Shown: piece after piece, positions 9,927 to 21,800 of the stretch
Layout: each line of letters starts with the position of its first letter
Position numbering within the stretch: the first letter of the stretch is position 1
Assembly (NCBI GenBank): GCA_035578905.1
Contig: JAQJVL010000279.1
Location: 1 to 64,000, forward strand
DNA length: 64,000 bases
Direction of reading: 5' to 3'
Origin: Stictocephala bisonia
Lineage: Eukaryota; Arthropoda; Insecta; Hemiptera; Membracidae
Translations under genes and position numbers: made by a program
The notes under the pieces: model-generated
Databases searched by the model: none
The model's input: only the letters and a program-made list of their open reading frames with translations
What the model was told of the DNA's origin: nothing

Positions 9927-10982
9927 GTACAGATTAATAGTCTATGAAGGTTGGTTAAGGTAAGGCTAATAAAGTCATCAGCCTATCCTTGAAAAAATAA
10001 ACTATTTGTACAATTTTTATTGTTTTTTTTTATTTATTTGCTTTGTGAGTAAAGTTTGTTAAACATTTTATTTTTTAAGTCACCATTGATTGATCCTAAA
10101 AGAGTATATGCATTAGTTGCATTCTTTTTGTAGCAGAACTTTCCCCTGCCATGCGGTAACAATATTAACTTTCCCCACATAGACTTTAGTTGCGTTTCAA
10201 CTATAAATACTTAAGTACGTTTCATTGAATTCGTTTATGAAATTGCCTTTTGTAGTACTGTATTATTGTATTATGGTAACTACTTACTCCCCCCCTCAGG
10301 GACCCACCCCCACCCCAAAGGCCCTTGAGTTAAACAAGAGGCCAGCTGCGCCAAGTGAATTTGGACTTTTAATGAATTCTTCACAAATGAGTCCCTGTGT
10401 AGTCTGTAGGCCTGCAACTTATGAATAATTGTTCACGTTTAATGAAGGCGTTCTTACTACCCTCTCTTGGTTAAACCACCCTTCTTTCTATCTTACACTT
10501 ATTAGCACAATTTTGCTCTAATTTTTACACTATGTTAAAAACTTAGTATTGTCTGTGTAATGTTTAAAAATTACAAGCTCAATACACCCCTAATGAGGAT
10601 TCAATGAGGACAAATTTATCTAAATAACAATGAAGAATACAACTTTGATCTGCCCTACTATCAACGCTTTCGCTTTGAGTTTGCATAAAGATAAGCTTTG
10701 CTTTGTGTTATGTTGATGTTATGTTATGTTTATAGAGCTCGAATGCTGAGACGTTCTCTGGCGCTTTTTTGTTATGCGTTTTATTTATTTTAATTACTTT
10801 TTTGTATACTCTTTTAGTGAATTCATGTGATATTACCTTGAGAAATGATTCTTTTGAAAACAAAAAGGATAACTGTCTTGTTTAATGTTTCTATTTGTTA
10901 GGGCACATACATTACTTTACTTGCTGTGTGTCTCGTATATATGATTGGACAAACGTTTGGAATATATTTACTAATTTTAAAC
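9927..10982. other. AT-rich intergenic stretch, nothing recognised
   Basis: Stop codons are frequent in all frames and no domain-like ORF is present. The 67-codon ORF at 10225-10428 is proline- and polar-rich without family features. There are T-rich runs near 10020-10060 and a short gttatgtt repeat near 10705-10730. Confidence 0.5.
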
Positions 10983-11789
10983 TATTGAAATAAATGTAAT
11001 GAAACTTTGTAGTTATGTACATGTCCCGATACCAAACATTTGACATATTTTATTTGTTTTTCGCATAGCCAGGTGAAAGCCCAAAATGTAAGCCTACCTC
11101 GAGTTACACCTCATTTTAAAGGTATTTGTTTGTAAAACACAAGAGTGAACACCTGAGGTCAAAAGGATGACCCAGTCAGAATATATGGCCTCTCAAAGAC
11201 TTGAATGTCATAACTGATACTGTTTAAGAACAAGGAAAAGATAGTTATTATATATTTTTGTGTAGAGCTTTAATTTTTCTGACTGATATGAGAAATTAAT
11301 TTTCACATAAAAATATATAACAAATCATTATAATAATTTTCTTAAACTATTTTTGGTGTAAAACTACTGTTAAACAGGTTTTAACATTTTTTCTTATTTT
11401 TGTTAAATAACATACATAGTTATTTTTATAACGCGCTCGTTCGTTACGATTGTTAACAATCAACAACAGAGATCTCAAACTGTTAAATAAATAGCCGTAT
11501 AACCAAGAAGAAATTAGTAATATGAACAGATATGTTTGGGTATCTAAATTCTTTGAATCACTCTATTTTCTGACTGGGTCATCCTTTTGACCTCAGGTTT
11601 CAGGCACTTTTGTATTGTACAAACAAAAACCTAAAAAATGAGGTTACTTGAGGAGGATCACATTTTAAAGATTAAATATTTCCTGCATGTGCCACCCCCT
11701 GATATGCGAAAAACAAGTAAAATATGTCAAAATGTTTAGAATAGGGACATGTATGTAAATACAAAGTTTCATTACATTTATTTCAATAC
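10983..11789. mobile_element. Foldback (long inverted repeat) element
   Basis: Two arms of about 220 bp face each other. The left arm (about 10983-11200) contains aaataaatgtaatgaaactt, tttgacatattttatttg and ggtcaaaaggatgacccagt. The right arm (about 11565-11789) contains the reverse complements in reverse order (actgggtcatccttttgacc, caagtaaaatatgtcaaaat, aagtttcattacatttattt). The spacer is AT-rich and non-coding. It looks like a non-autonomous foldback or MITE, but I could not fix a target duplication. Confidence 0.8.
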
Positions 11790-12185
11790 TTTTTACCGTA
11801 ATTTTCAATTTGGAGGTAATTAGAGAAAAAATGTGATTTTAACATAAACTTAAGAAGATAAGTAGTCAATCAGGAAAATGTGAATCGAAGATAACTTTTT
11901 TCTAATTTACATAAAGATCTCACCTCAGCCTATGACACAGTCTTTAATAAAGGTCTTTCAGTGAAGTTCTTATTTAAATATAATTTTTAAATGTCCAGGA
12001 AACTCACTCTTCAGTTAACTAAAGGTGCAGCCTTCCTTAGGGGCATAAATAAATAAAGATGTTAGATTTATTAAGTAAATATTAAAATGTCTTCTGAATG
12101 AGGTTTTGGATCTGGGTAAATAATAGAATAAATGTGTTCCATTTATAACTGTAACCATTAAATTGTTTTATTTACATTATACATA

Positions 12186-12796
12186 CAGAGTATTCCTGAA
12201 CTCTCTGAGGATCTTTTTAGGTATTGATTATGGGTCAAAAACAATACGTTATATCGTATTTAAAAATTCCAAATCACCTCCGTTACTCGTACAGCCGTCA
12301 TTTTGTATTTTTACAATTTATTTGTTATTTTTAAAACTATTTAACCTATAGAGTTCAAATTTGGTGTACACATTAATAAAACCATTTTATTACAGAAAGT
12401 AAAAAAATTCAACAACCTTTTTTAAATATTTTCAAAATGGTAACTTTTGAAAGGTTAGGAATACAACAAACTCACGAGAATACCTTTTTTTGAAAATGTT
12501 ATTCCCAATCCAAAAAAGTAACGATGTATGAAATCGGATGACAATTTTAAAGTGCCGCCATTTTGAAAATATTTAAAAAAGTATGTTGATTTTTTAATTT
12601 CAGTAAGAAAATGGTTTTATTAATGTGTAAACCAAATTTGAACTTATATATTAAATAGTTTTAAAAATAAAAAACATTTTAAAAATACAAAGTGGCGGCT
12701 GTACGACTACCGGAGGTGATTTGGAATTTTTAAATACGTCTTCTTCTTGACCCACAATTAATACCTAAAAAGGTCCTCAGAGAGTTCAGGGATACT
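12186..12796. mobile_element. Foldback element, family with cagagtattcctgaactctc ends
   Basis: Arms at about 12186-12415 and 12580-12796 are imperfect reverse complements. Left: cctgaactctctgagga, aaattccaaatcacctccg, ttaataaaaccattttatta. Right: aatggttttattaatgtg, cggaggtgatttggaat, tcctcagagagttcagg. The spacer has no ORF of note. The 62-codon ORF at 12163-12351 is simply the left arm read through. Confidence 0.8.
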
Positions 12797-13667
12797 CACA
12801 AGGTGTAACTGAAATACTTGGACAAATTTCAGGAGGTTGTTCCTGGGGTAAAAAACCCAAAAATGTCATTTAAACATATGTCCTAATATGCACCATTTTC
12901 TATTTGTGTTTTTTACATTTTAAATTTTTCTCAGGAACCATAAAAGGTAAAGTGTTGAAAGTTGACACATATGCTATACTAATAATACCCTATTACATAA
13001 GAAAATTGAAAAGAATTCATCAAAATATCTCAAAATGGCGGCTAGTTAAAAACTTTGACGTTAAATTACAAAAACTACAACCTGCATAAAAAACCTTAAA
13101 GTGATAAATTGTAGCAAATTTTATTACAACATTAACGGTATTTTATTTATTGAAAACAAACAAGAAATGCATAATTTGTGGTATTTTCTTTGATCTGGTT
13201 ACACTTGAAGAACAAAACTTGAAGTGTAACTAGATTAAAGAAAATACCGCACCACAAATTATGCGTTTCTTGTTTGTTTTCAACAAATAAGGTATCGTTA
13301 GTTTTGTAATAAAATTTGCTACAGTTTATTAATTTTGTGTGTTTATTTTTTTATGCAAGGTGTAGTTTTTATGTAATTTAACGTAACAGCTTTTAAATAG
13401 TCGCTATTTTGAGATTTGTTTACGAATTCTTTTTCAATTTTTTATGTAATTATGATATTATAGAGTATTACTAATATAGCATATGTGCCAACTTTCAACA
13501 CTACCTTTTATGGTTGCTGAGAAAAATTTATAATTTAAAAAACACAGCCAGACAGACAGAAAACTGTGCATATTGGAACATAAGTTTATGTGACATTTTT
13601 TGCTTTTTTTTAACCCCAGGAACAACCTCCTGAAGTGTGTCCAAGTATTTCAGTTACACCCTGTATA
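12797..13667. mobile_element. Near-continuous palindromic element ending in acaccctgtata
   Basis: This is one large inverted repeat centred near 13217 with arms of about 430 bp. Outer left: gtgtaactgaaatacttgga. Outer right: ccaagtatttcagttacacc. Inner arms around the centre include gaaaacaaacaagaaatgca against gcgtttcttgtttgttttc. The right terminus reads acaccctgtata, as in other small TIR elements of this window (41065-41088). It abuts the preceding foldback directly. No coding capacity is seen. Confidence 0.82.
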
Positions 13668-14126
13668 TTTACATATAGGGTTTCTATATTCACTGGAATT
13701 CCTACTAACATAAAATTACCTGAAAACAAACACCTCTTTTCTAAGCACCCTAAAATCGCAATAGAAATCCAAATTTGTGTTTTTTAGCCATGTCAAAGCG
13801 ATTTTTATCAAGAAAATACATGGGCGACCAATTAAATAAAATTACATAATAATTAATAACTAGAGAACAACACATCCTTTTAAAATTCTGATTACACTAT
13901 CATTTTCAGCTTAAACGTTCCTACTAAAAATTTTTCAGTTGACTCCTAGATCTTGTATCCCAAATGATCCTTAATAACATTGAAACACTCTAAATGTAGT
14001 GTGGGTCAATATTAATGTAATGGCATATTCAACATGGTAAACTTAATGGCATATTCAACATGGTAAACTTAATGGCATATTTAACCTAAATTGTGTAAAC
14101 AATTTAGGGGGTAGGCCTAACTGACA
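13668..14126. repeat. Intergenic stretch with a 26-bp triplication
   Basis: The unit atggcatattcaacatggta plus cttaa is repeated about three times in tandem between roughly 14019 and 14090, the last copy diverged. The rest is AT-rich without recognisable genes. Confidence 0.7.
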
Positions 14127-15015
14127 TAGTCCGAATAAAATAACTTTGGTACTGGCGGAACGGCCACGTGCCGCTGGTCTGAAATGACAAAACTCTGGGT
14201 TTTAATTTGCTGTCAAACTTAAAATGACTAAGAAATAATTTTCAAACTAATTGTATAGTGTCCACCATGTTATATTCTTTTAAAAAAATATACTGGAGAT
14301 TTTGCTTGAACTAATTTGCTTTTTTATAGTTACACATGTGTTTAAGAACACGTTTTTATGAGTGAAATTTCACGTGAGTCATCTTTAACTGTCACTGTAG
14401 CGAGAATAATAATAATAAAACTATTTATTGTGGATGGAAGACAGTTTCATTCATTGTGATTAGATTGGGTTTAATAATTCAAAAAAGTTAGTGAGAAATT
14501 AATTTTTGTGTAAACCCTAAACTCGGTAACGACAAACGCTAGACAAAATTTCGTTGAGCAAACATTAACTGATTTTTTAAAATATTAGTAAAATAATACT
14601 GCGGCACTAATAAAACATGTAGAAAAATAATGAATAGTTGATGAAGTTAACTTATAATTCGTTTACATCAAGGCTGTGTCAGACGCATAAGGTATACTCT
14701 GCTCAAGGGAAAGTGTACACCGTTTCAGGCCAAGCGTTTCAACGATATTTCCAGATAAGAAATGTTTTTCCAGTAAGAAATGAGGTGAGTTAGTTGACTT
14801 TGAAGTGCGTTTGTGTTCAGTTCTTAATTGATTTAACAGTGCTTGGTATAGTTTAATCACCAGTTTATTTTTATGACAGTTATCTAGTTTTATAGCTATT
14901 ACAAGTTTTTTTATTTATACGTGACAATAATGTTATAGGTTACAGTGTATATATAATTATCAGTGTTTGGGGCTATTTTAATATTTTGGCCCTTTCAAAT
15001 GTTATTATTATTTTA

Positions 15016-15176
15016 TTCTATTAGTAATTTACAAGAAGGCCTTGGCCTTGAGTTTGCAATGGAAGAGGACAGGAGATAAGCCAGTGACAATTTTTAGTTA
15101 GTGTTCTATTAGTAATTCACAAGAAGGCCTTGTGTTTGCAATGGAAGAGGGCAGAGCTGACTACCGAGCCAGTGAC
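15016..15176. repeat. Tandem duplication inside the long-TIR copy
   Basis: Two copies of roughly 70-75 bp (tctattagtaatttacaaga and following, to gccagtgac) lie at 15016-15089 and 15106-15176, with small indels between them. The sister element at 18861-22127 lacks this segment at the corresponding place. Confidence 0.7.
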
Positions 15177-15687
15177 TGTACAACGTGCGTGTGGTAACAC
15201 CGCCGCCTTGTTGACAATCTAGATTTGATAGCTACTAAAACTTTCTTCGTAGTTCAAGAAAAGTATATTTGATACGAGAGTACGATTTTAGTGTCACTTA
15301 AATAACACAATCAATTCAAGTTTATAGAAATGTTGTCTATCGTTTGTCGTTACCAAGTTTGCAAGGTTTGAAAAAATTTGATTTCTCATTAACTTGTTTG
15401 AATTATTAAATGAGTCTTCTATCAAACTAATCACAATAAATCAAACTGTCATCCATCCACAAGAAATTATTTTATTATTATTATTCTCGCTACAGTGACA
15501 GGTTAAAGACAGATCACGTGCAATTTCACTCATAAAAACGTGTTCTTAAGCACATATATAACTATAAAAAGCAAATTAGTTGAAGCAAAATCTCCAGCAT
15601 AATTTTTTCTTAAAGAATATAACATGGTGGACACTAAACTATTATTTTTAAAATTATTGCTTAGTCAATCATTTTAAGTTTGGCAGC

Positions 15688-17474
15688 AAATAACTCTAAA
15701 GACTTCTACAGAAGAATTAGGTTTTTCCAAAAAGGTTTTAAACAAAATGTAATAGGTGTGAAAAATCGGAATGGAATAGTAACATGTGAGTCAACTGAAA
15801 TTTTAAAACCTTGGAAAGAATACTTTTGTGAACTATTGAACTGCAATGAAGATGAAGCAAGGAATATTGAAGATGAAGTTTTGGCAGAGGAGGAAGAAGA
15901 TCAAGGAATCGAAGAAATTCCTTGTGTTGAGCCCACAATACAAGAAATAAAGGATGTTTTAAAACATTCAAAAATGGCAAAGCTCCTGGTGAAGATGCGA
16001 TCCCAATAGAATTAATAAAGAATGGAACCGAAGGACTTTTCATACATCTACACAAACTGATTCTACAAGTATGGAAAAGCGAGAAAATGCCAAAAGAGTG
16101 GACTGAAGAAGTAATAAGCACAGAAAAGGGGACAAACTAGAATGCAAAAATTATAGAGGTATATCCATTATAAATACAACATACAAAATACTATCCAAAC
16201 TTGTCTTAAACAGACTCAAATGCCATGTAGAAGAAATAGTAGGAGACCACCAAGCAGGTTTTATGAAAGGGAGATCAACAACAGACCAAATATTTATTCT
16301 AAAACAAATAACCTAAAAGTATTGGGAATACAACAAAGATATATATGTAATTTTTGTCGATTTTAGCAAAGCCTACGACTCAATAAACAGACATAAACTG
16401 TGGAAGATGATGAAAAAGTATGGATTACCTAATAAAATAATTCAGTTGGCAAAAATGTGTTTAAACGAATCCAAAGGGAAAGTAAAAATAGGGAAAGAAT
16501 ATACAGATACATTTAATATAAATACTGGAGTGAGACAAGGTGATGGTCTATCTCCATTATTATTCAACATAGCACTAGAAGAAGCTCTCAAGAAAACAAG
16601 AAATAGTGAAGGAGAGGCAAGACTTACTGATAAAATAAACCTTCTAGCATTCGCAGACGATGTAGAAGACGATTTATGTTTTTGACGAGCTGAAAACAAA
16701 AATAATCTTAAAGTGCTAACAGAAGTACTAATTGAAGAAGCAAGAAAAGTGGGTTTACAAATAAATGAAAACAAAACCAACTACATGAAAATAAGTAGGC
16801 AAGATGATGAGGAAGACCACTTAGAAGTATTAAATTATAGGTTCCAGAAAACTAGTATTTTTAAGTATCTGGGAGTGATGATCACAAACAATAATAGAGA
16901 AGAAATAGAAATTCAGAGCAGACTCACAGCAGCAGAAAGATCATACTGGAGTTTAATAAAATTATTCAAAAGCAAACTGCTATCAAAAAACACTAAAATA
17001 AGAATGTATAAAACTATAGTGCAACCTGTATTGCTATATGGGTCAGAAACTTGGTCTTTTACCAAAAAATCCCAGAAACGCCTTATTACGTTTGAAAATA
17101 AAATTTTGAGAAGGATTTTTGGACCAGTAGAAGAAGGAAATGTATGGAGGATAAGGAAAAATAGAGAGTTAAAAGAATTATATGGTGAACCAGATATTGT
17201 GGGAATAGTTAAGAGTAGGAGGTTGAGATGGTTGGGCCATATTAACCGTAGAAGTGAGAGAGAGTTGGTAAAGATGGTACTCAGAGGTACACCAGAAGGA
17301 AAGAGACCATTAGGAAGACCAAGGATGCGATGGGTTGATGAGGTGACGAAGGACCTGAGAAGAATGGGAACAGATTTGGAGCTGGCAGAGGATAGAAGAG
17401 TTTGGAGGCACATGGTTGGCGAGGCCAAAAACCACCTAGGTTTCCAATGGCCACAGGAGTAAGAATAAGTAAGC
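15688..17474 (+). mobile_element. 5'-truncated RTE-like non-LTR retrotransposon
   Basis: The endonuclease is absent and the insertion starts inside the linker before the reverse transcriptase. Short direct repeats agcaaat/aagcaaat flank it at about 15683 and 17473, consistent with a target duplication inside the host element's TIR (the intact sister reads through this point). The tail is short and taag-rich rather than poly-A, which fits RTE-type elements better than Jockey. Confidence 0.8.
15690..17462 (+). pseudogene. Reverse transcriptase of the RTE-like LINE, broken
   Basis: In order and in changing frames: a linker with NSKDFYRRIRFFQKG; a frameshift near 15970, after which KAPGEDAIPIELIK follows in another frame; KNYRGIS near 16150; an in-frame stop near 16314; VDFSKAYDSI near 16360; VRQGDGLSPLLFNIALEEAL; LLAFADD near 16655 (active site); and a stop at 16683. 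The last 249 codons (16713-17462) are open and hold YLGVMIT, the thumb, and the typical C-terminal tail with RLRWLGHINR and GRPRMRWVDEVTKDLRRMG. Several stops and frameshifts make it non-functional. The clade call rests on motif resemblance only. Confidence 0.85.
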
Positions 17475-17556
17475 AAATTAAACTGAGAGTTTTGTCATTT
17501 CAGACCAGCGGTGCGTGCCTGTTCCATCAGTACCAAAGATATTTTATTCGGACTTA

Positions 17557-18000
17557 TATATACAGGGGGGAAATATGGAAACGCTTTCATAACTTTTGTA
17601 TGACTTCAATTGTGAAGTTTTGTACATGATCATGGTTACAAAGAACATTCTCTTTGAAGCCATTAGTGACATTTAAACTTTTCAGGGGGACAGTCCACGA
17701 GGAGTTGAATGAAAATCTTCAACCTAAGCCTAGGTTGAGTTTAGTATCGAATGAAAGGTCTATTCAAGAGAAAGTAATTGCCGCAAACCGGACTTCGAAA
17801 GGTTTATCCTTTCCAGAGTAGCGGCCATTTGAATTTAAAAGAAACTAATTTGAACAAATTATTTCTCCGCTATTAAACAGTTTCAAAAATGATCAAAAAT
17901 TATACTTATGGAATAAAATTATGTATTAAAAAATAATCATCCATAAAAATAAATCACGTTGTTGTGAAAGCGTTTCCATAATTTTTTTCCACTCTGTATA
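17557..18000. mobile_element. Small TIR element (MITE), about 440 bp
   Basis: The left end has tatacaggg, then atggaaacgctttcata. The right end has tgtgaaagcgtttccat, then ccactctgtata, the reverse complement with small gaps. TA-rich flanks suggest a Tc1/mariner-type non-autonomous element. It abuts the right end of the long-TIR copy. The interior is non-coding. Confidence 0.75.
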
Positions 18001-18127
18001 TGAAAATAAATTATTTCTTATGTTTTTAAATGTTTATTACAAACCACAATCACTAATATTTTTTTCCTTCTACAGAAATAACTTCCTGTGGCCACCCTGG
18101 GACAAGGTTGGCAAAAGATAAAACTGT

Positions 18128-18419
18128 ATCAGGTCGTAGAGATTGATAGAGGTAGTAGAGACTGATAGAGGTCGTAGGGACTGATAGAGGTCGTAGAGAC
18201 TGATAGAGGTCGTAGAGACTGATAGAGGTCGTAGAGACTGATAGAAGAGGTCGTAGAGACTGATAGAGGTTGTAGAGACTGATAGAGGTCGTAGGGACTG
18301 ATAGAGGTCGTAGAGACTGATAGAGGTCGTAGAGACTGATAGAGGTCGTAGAGACTGATAGAAGAGGTCGTAGAGACTGATAGAGGTTGTAGAGACTGAT
18401 AGAGGTCGTAGAAACTGAT
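18128..18419. repeat. 19-bp minisatellite with higher-order structure
   Basis: The unit gactgatagaggtcgtaga is repeated about 15 times. A 22-bp variant (with gatagaagaggtcgtag) recurs about 117 bp apart, at about 18239 and 18356, each time followed by the same ggttgtag variant. Five 19-bp units plus one 22-bp unit thus form a higher-order repeat. The long minus-strand ORFs over it are translated repeats, not genes. Confidence 0.92.
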
Positions 18420-18860
18420 ACCCAATAGTGCTGGGCATTGAACTTCCAAATGTACTGTAAGCTATATTTTGTAACTATTCAAACATTTTTCCCTCTTGGT
18501 ATGTCAAATCAAATAAATATTAGTGAGAACATTATGGAAAAGATGGTAAAAAAGATAAAATCCGCTCTTCATTCAAATTAGTGATATGGCCATGTGGAGC
18601 AATATCCGAAGAAGAAGAATGACGTGAATCGAGCCACGTGTGTTCTTGATTCACACGCCGGAGATCTCAGTCACGCTATTTAGGGCTGTCTGCCGCAAGA
18701 GCACGATATACAGGTTGAACTTGAATTGCATGTAAATTTGCATTAAATGTACGTTCTGGAGTGCAAACCATGAATATTAATTGAGGAACTACAGATAGGT
18801 AAATAACTAAATCAACAAAGCTATTTTACAGTCAGATGAATTCCATCGTAATGGTGACTA
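18420..18860. other. Intergenic, nothing recognised
   Basis: Unique-looking AT-rich sequence with a more GC-rich patch at about 18615-18700. No ORF with domain features and no element ends are visible. Confidence 0.4.
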
Positions 18861-21800
18861 TAGTCCGAATAAAATAACTTTGGTACTGGCGGAACGGCTT
18901 CGCCCCGCTGGTCTGAAATGACAAAACTCTGAGTTTTAATTTGCTGTCAAACTTAAAATAAATAAGCAATAATTTTCAAACTAATTTTATAATGTCGACG
19001 ATGTTATATTCTTTAAGAAACAATTATCCTGGATATTTTGCTTACATTAATTTTCTTTTTATTGTGATAGTTGTGTTTAAGAACACGTTTTTATGAGTGA
19101 AATTGCAAGTGAGTCGTCTTTAACCTGTCACTGTACCGAGAATAATAATAATAAAATAATTTTTTCTTGTGGATGGATGACAGTTTAATTCATTGTGATT
19201 AGTTTGGTATCAGTCTCATTTAATAATTCAAACAAGTTAATGAGTAATTAATTTTTTTGTAAACCCTTGCAAACTCGGAAACTACAAACGTTAGACAACA
19301 TTTGTTTAAGCAAACATTAACTTTGTTATTTTTGTATTACTAAAATAATACTGTGGCACTAATAAAACGTGCAGAAAAATAATGAGGAGTTGATGAAGTA
19401 AACTCATAATTCGTTTACATCGAGGCTGTGTCGGACGTGTAAGGTATACTCTGTTCAAGAGAAAGTGTAAACCGGATATTTAGTCCACGCGTAAAATAAT
19501 CTTTAGGTCGACGATATTTCCAGATAAGAAATGTTTCTCCAGTAGGATATTTCTGGAGAATTAATGACAATGAGGTGAGTTTGAGTTAGTTGACTTTGAG
19601 GTGTGTTCGTAATTATTTCGACCAGGAAAAAGCAAATAAAGGACCATTGGTATCACTAGATAAGGTAATAGAGCGAACATCTGCTGCACTCCAAGTTAGC
19701 AAGAACACTGTTGTGACTGTCTGCAAAGAGAAGGAAACCAAATTACAACAAGGCGAAGATTCCACAAAGCTGTCAACACCCGGTAAGAATAGGTCATATA
19801 AAAAAGTCACAAATTTAGACGCGTTTCAGCTAGATGCCATTCGAAGGAAAATATACGTTTTTTATAAAAGAAAGGAATATCCCACTTTAAAAACCATTGC
19901 TGTAACTTTGGAAGACAGTGGCTTATTTAAAGGAAGTATTGCTTCTCTGAGAAGTGTTCTTCATGACTTGGGCTTCAAATGGAAGAAGTATTCTGGCAGA
20001 AAAATTTTAATGGAGCGAAGTGATATTGCTGCATACAATGTTATTTGGATAGATGAAACATGGGTGAACGTTGGACATTCTATAAAGCAAGGCTGGACTG
20101 ATGATTCAAAATATGGGACCTTTGTTGCACCAATTGGCAAAGGTGAGCGAATTATCATATGTCATGCAGGGTCATCTAAAGGCTTTCTTCCTAATTCACT
20201 AATGGTCTTTAAATCAAAGAAGACAGGTGATTACCACGAAGATATGGATCATAATAAGTTTGTGAAGTGGTGCAATGAGCAATATTAGCTGATCTTAAGG
20301 AACCGTCGGTAATCGTTTTTGACAACGCTCCATATCATTCAGTTCAAGCGCCTACTTGTAAAAACTAAAAGGAAGACTTAATAAACTGGCTGGAAAGAAA
20401 GGGCGTGGAAGTCAACCCAGAAATGAAAAAGTAGAGCTTTTAGATTTAGTTAAACGCAATAAACCCTAGTCACCAAAATATATTGTAGACAACCTTCTCG
20501 AAAGTCATGGTCATAAAGTTATCCGGCTCCCACCTTACCACTGCCATTTCAATCCCATTGAATTAATATGGGCCCAAATAAAAGGATACGTGGCCAGAAA
20601 CAATAAGGCGTTCACTATGACTGAAACAAGAAGATTGTTAAACGAAGCAGTTGAGAACATTAAAAGTGAGCAGTGGTTAGACGTTGTCCGTTATGTGGAA
20701 AAAGATCTTCATCTTGCTTGGGAAAATGAAGGGATCATTGAGGAAGCTGTAGAGGAGATGATTATTTCTCTTGGAAATAAAAGTTCGTCTGAGGACGAAT
20801 CAAGTGGCAGTAACTATGAAGAAGACCCTTTACTTGGATGCCGAACACTTCAGTTCGAAGAATTATAATGTAAGTCTTAAATTAGTAAAATAAAAACTAG
20901 TAATGATAGCATTCACATTGTAGTATCATTGTTTGATAAAAATATTTAGTTTCAATATTTATTTTAAACTATTTTTAATATATTTTTAGTCCTTTATCAT
21001 TTACTATTCTTACAATACAATATTATTATAAAATTGAAAACTTAATTTATAGTAATAAAGTTTTAATTAATTTGTTTAGTTATGAAACTTTTTTGTGTTG
21101 GGCAAAATCAAGTGACAAATATATAAAAATTCCTCACATCTCAAAAATGTCGATCAAGTATTATTAATGAATTAAAACTACGATTTATAAATATATGGTC
21201 GTTAAAATGTATAACTGAAAGTTTGTTACAAACATTAGGTACAATTACAATCATCGTTTTCGCCTTTAAATAATGATATGCCATGTTTGTACTTAAAATT
21301 AGTTTTGCCTGCTAAACGGCTGTCGGAATGAGACTATTTTTTATTCATTAGAACTCCCATATTATTCTTATGGGAATTTTGCCATTTTTAACCCCTCAAA
21401 ATATATTAAAATGCAAATGTTTTAATTTTTCTTGGGTTGAGATTGTTGGATCGATATCCTATAAGTTTACGACATTTGGAAATGGGCAAAACATTGCCCC
21501 GATCGAGCTATAACTGATGTTCTTGTACTGAAAGTGACTGTACGACGCGCGTGTGGTATCACTGCCGCCTTGTTTATAATCTAGTTTGAAGAACTACTGA
21601 AACGTTCTTCCTAGTTTAAAAAAATTATTTAATACGAGAGTACGATGTTAGAGTTACTTAAATTACACAATTAATTTAGATTTAAAGAAATTTTGTCTAG
21701 CGTTTGTCGTTTCCGAGTTTGCAAGGGTTTACAAAAAAATTAATTTCTCATTAACTTGTTTGAATTATTAAACGAGTCTTATACCAAACTAATCACAATA

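Larger units (their letters stand above)
14127..17556. mobile_element. Long-TIR Tc1/mariner-like copy, deleted and invaded by a LINE
   Basis: The left end starts tagtccgaataaaataactt and the right end carries the reverse complement. The arms share hundreds of bases with the element at 18861-22127 (same family). Left arm material runs to about 14825, followed by about 350 bp of interior and right arm material from about 15172. No transposase remains. The right arm is split by a LINE between about 15688 and 17474. Its outermost right end (cggactta) is slightly altered, so the TA duplication is no longer clean. Confidence 0.85.

Noticed and set aside
18070..18449. Minus-strand ORFs of 106-122 codons with repeating SLRPLSVSTTSI
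   Set aside because: They are read-through of the 19-bp minisatellite and change with every frame; no start context or conserved domain.
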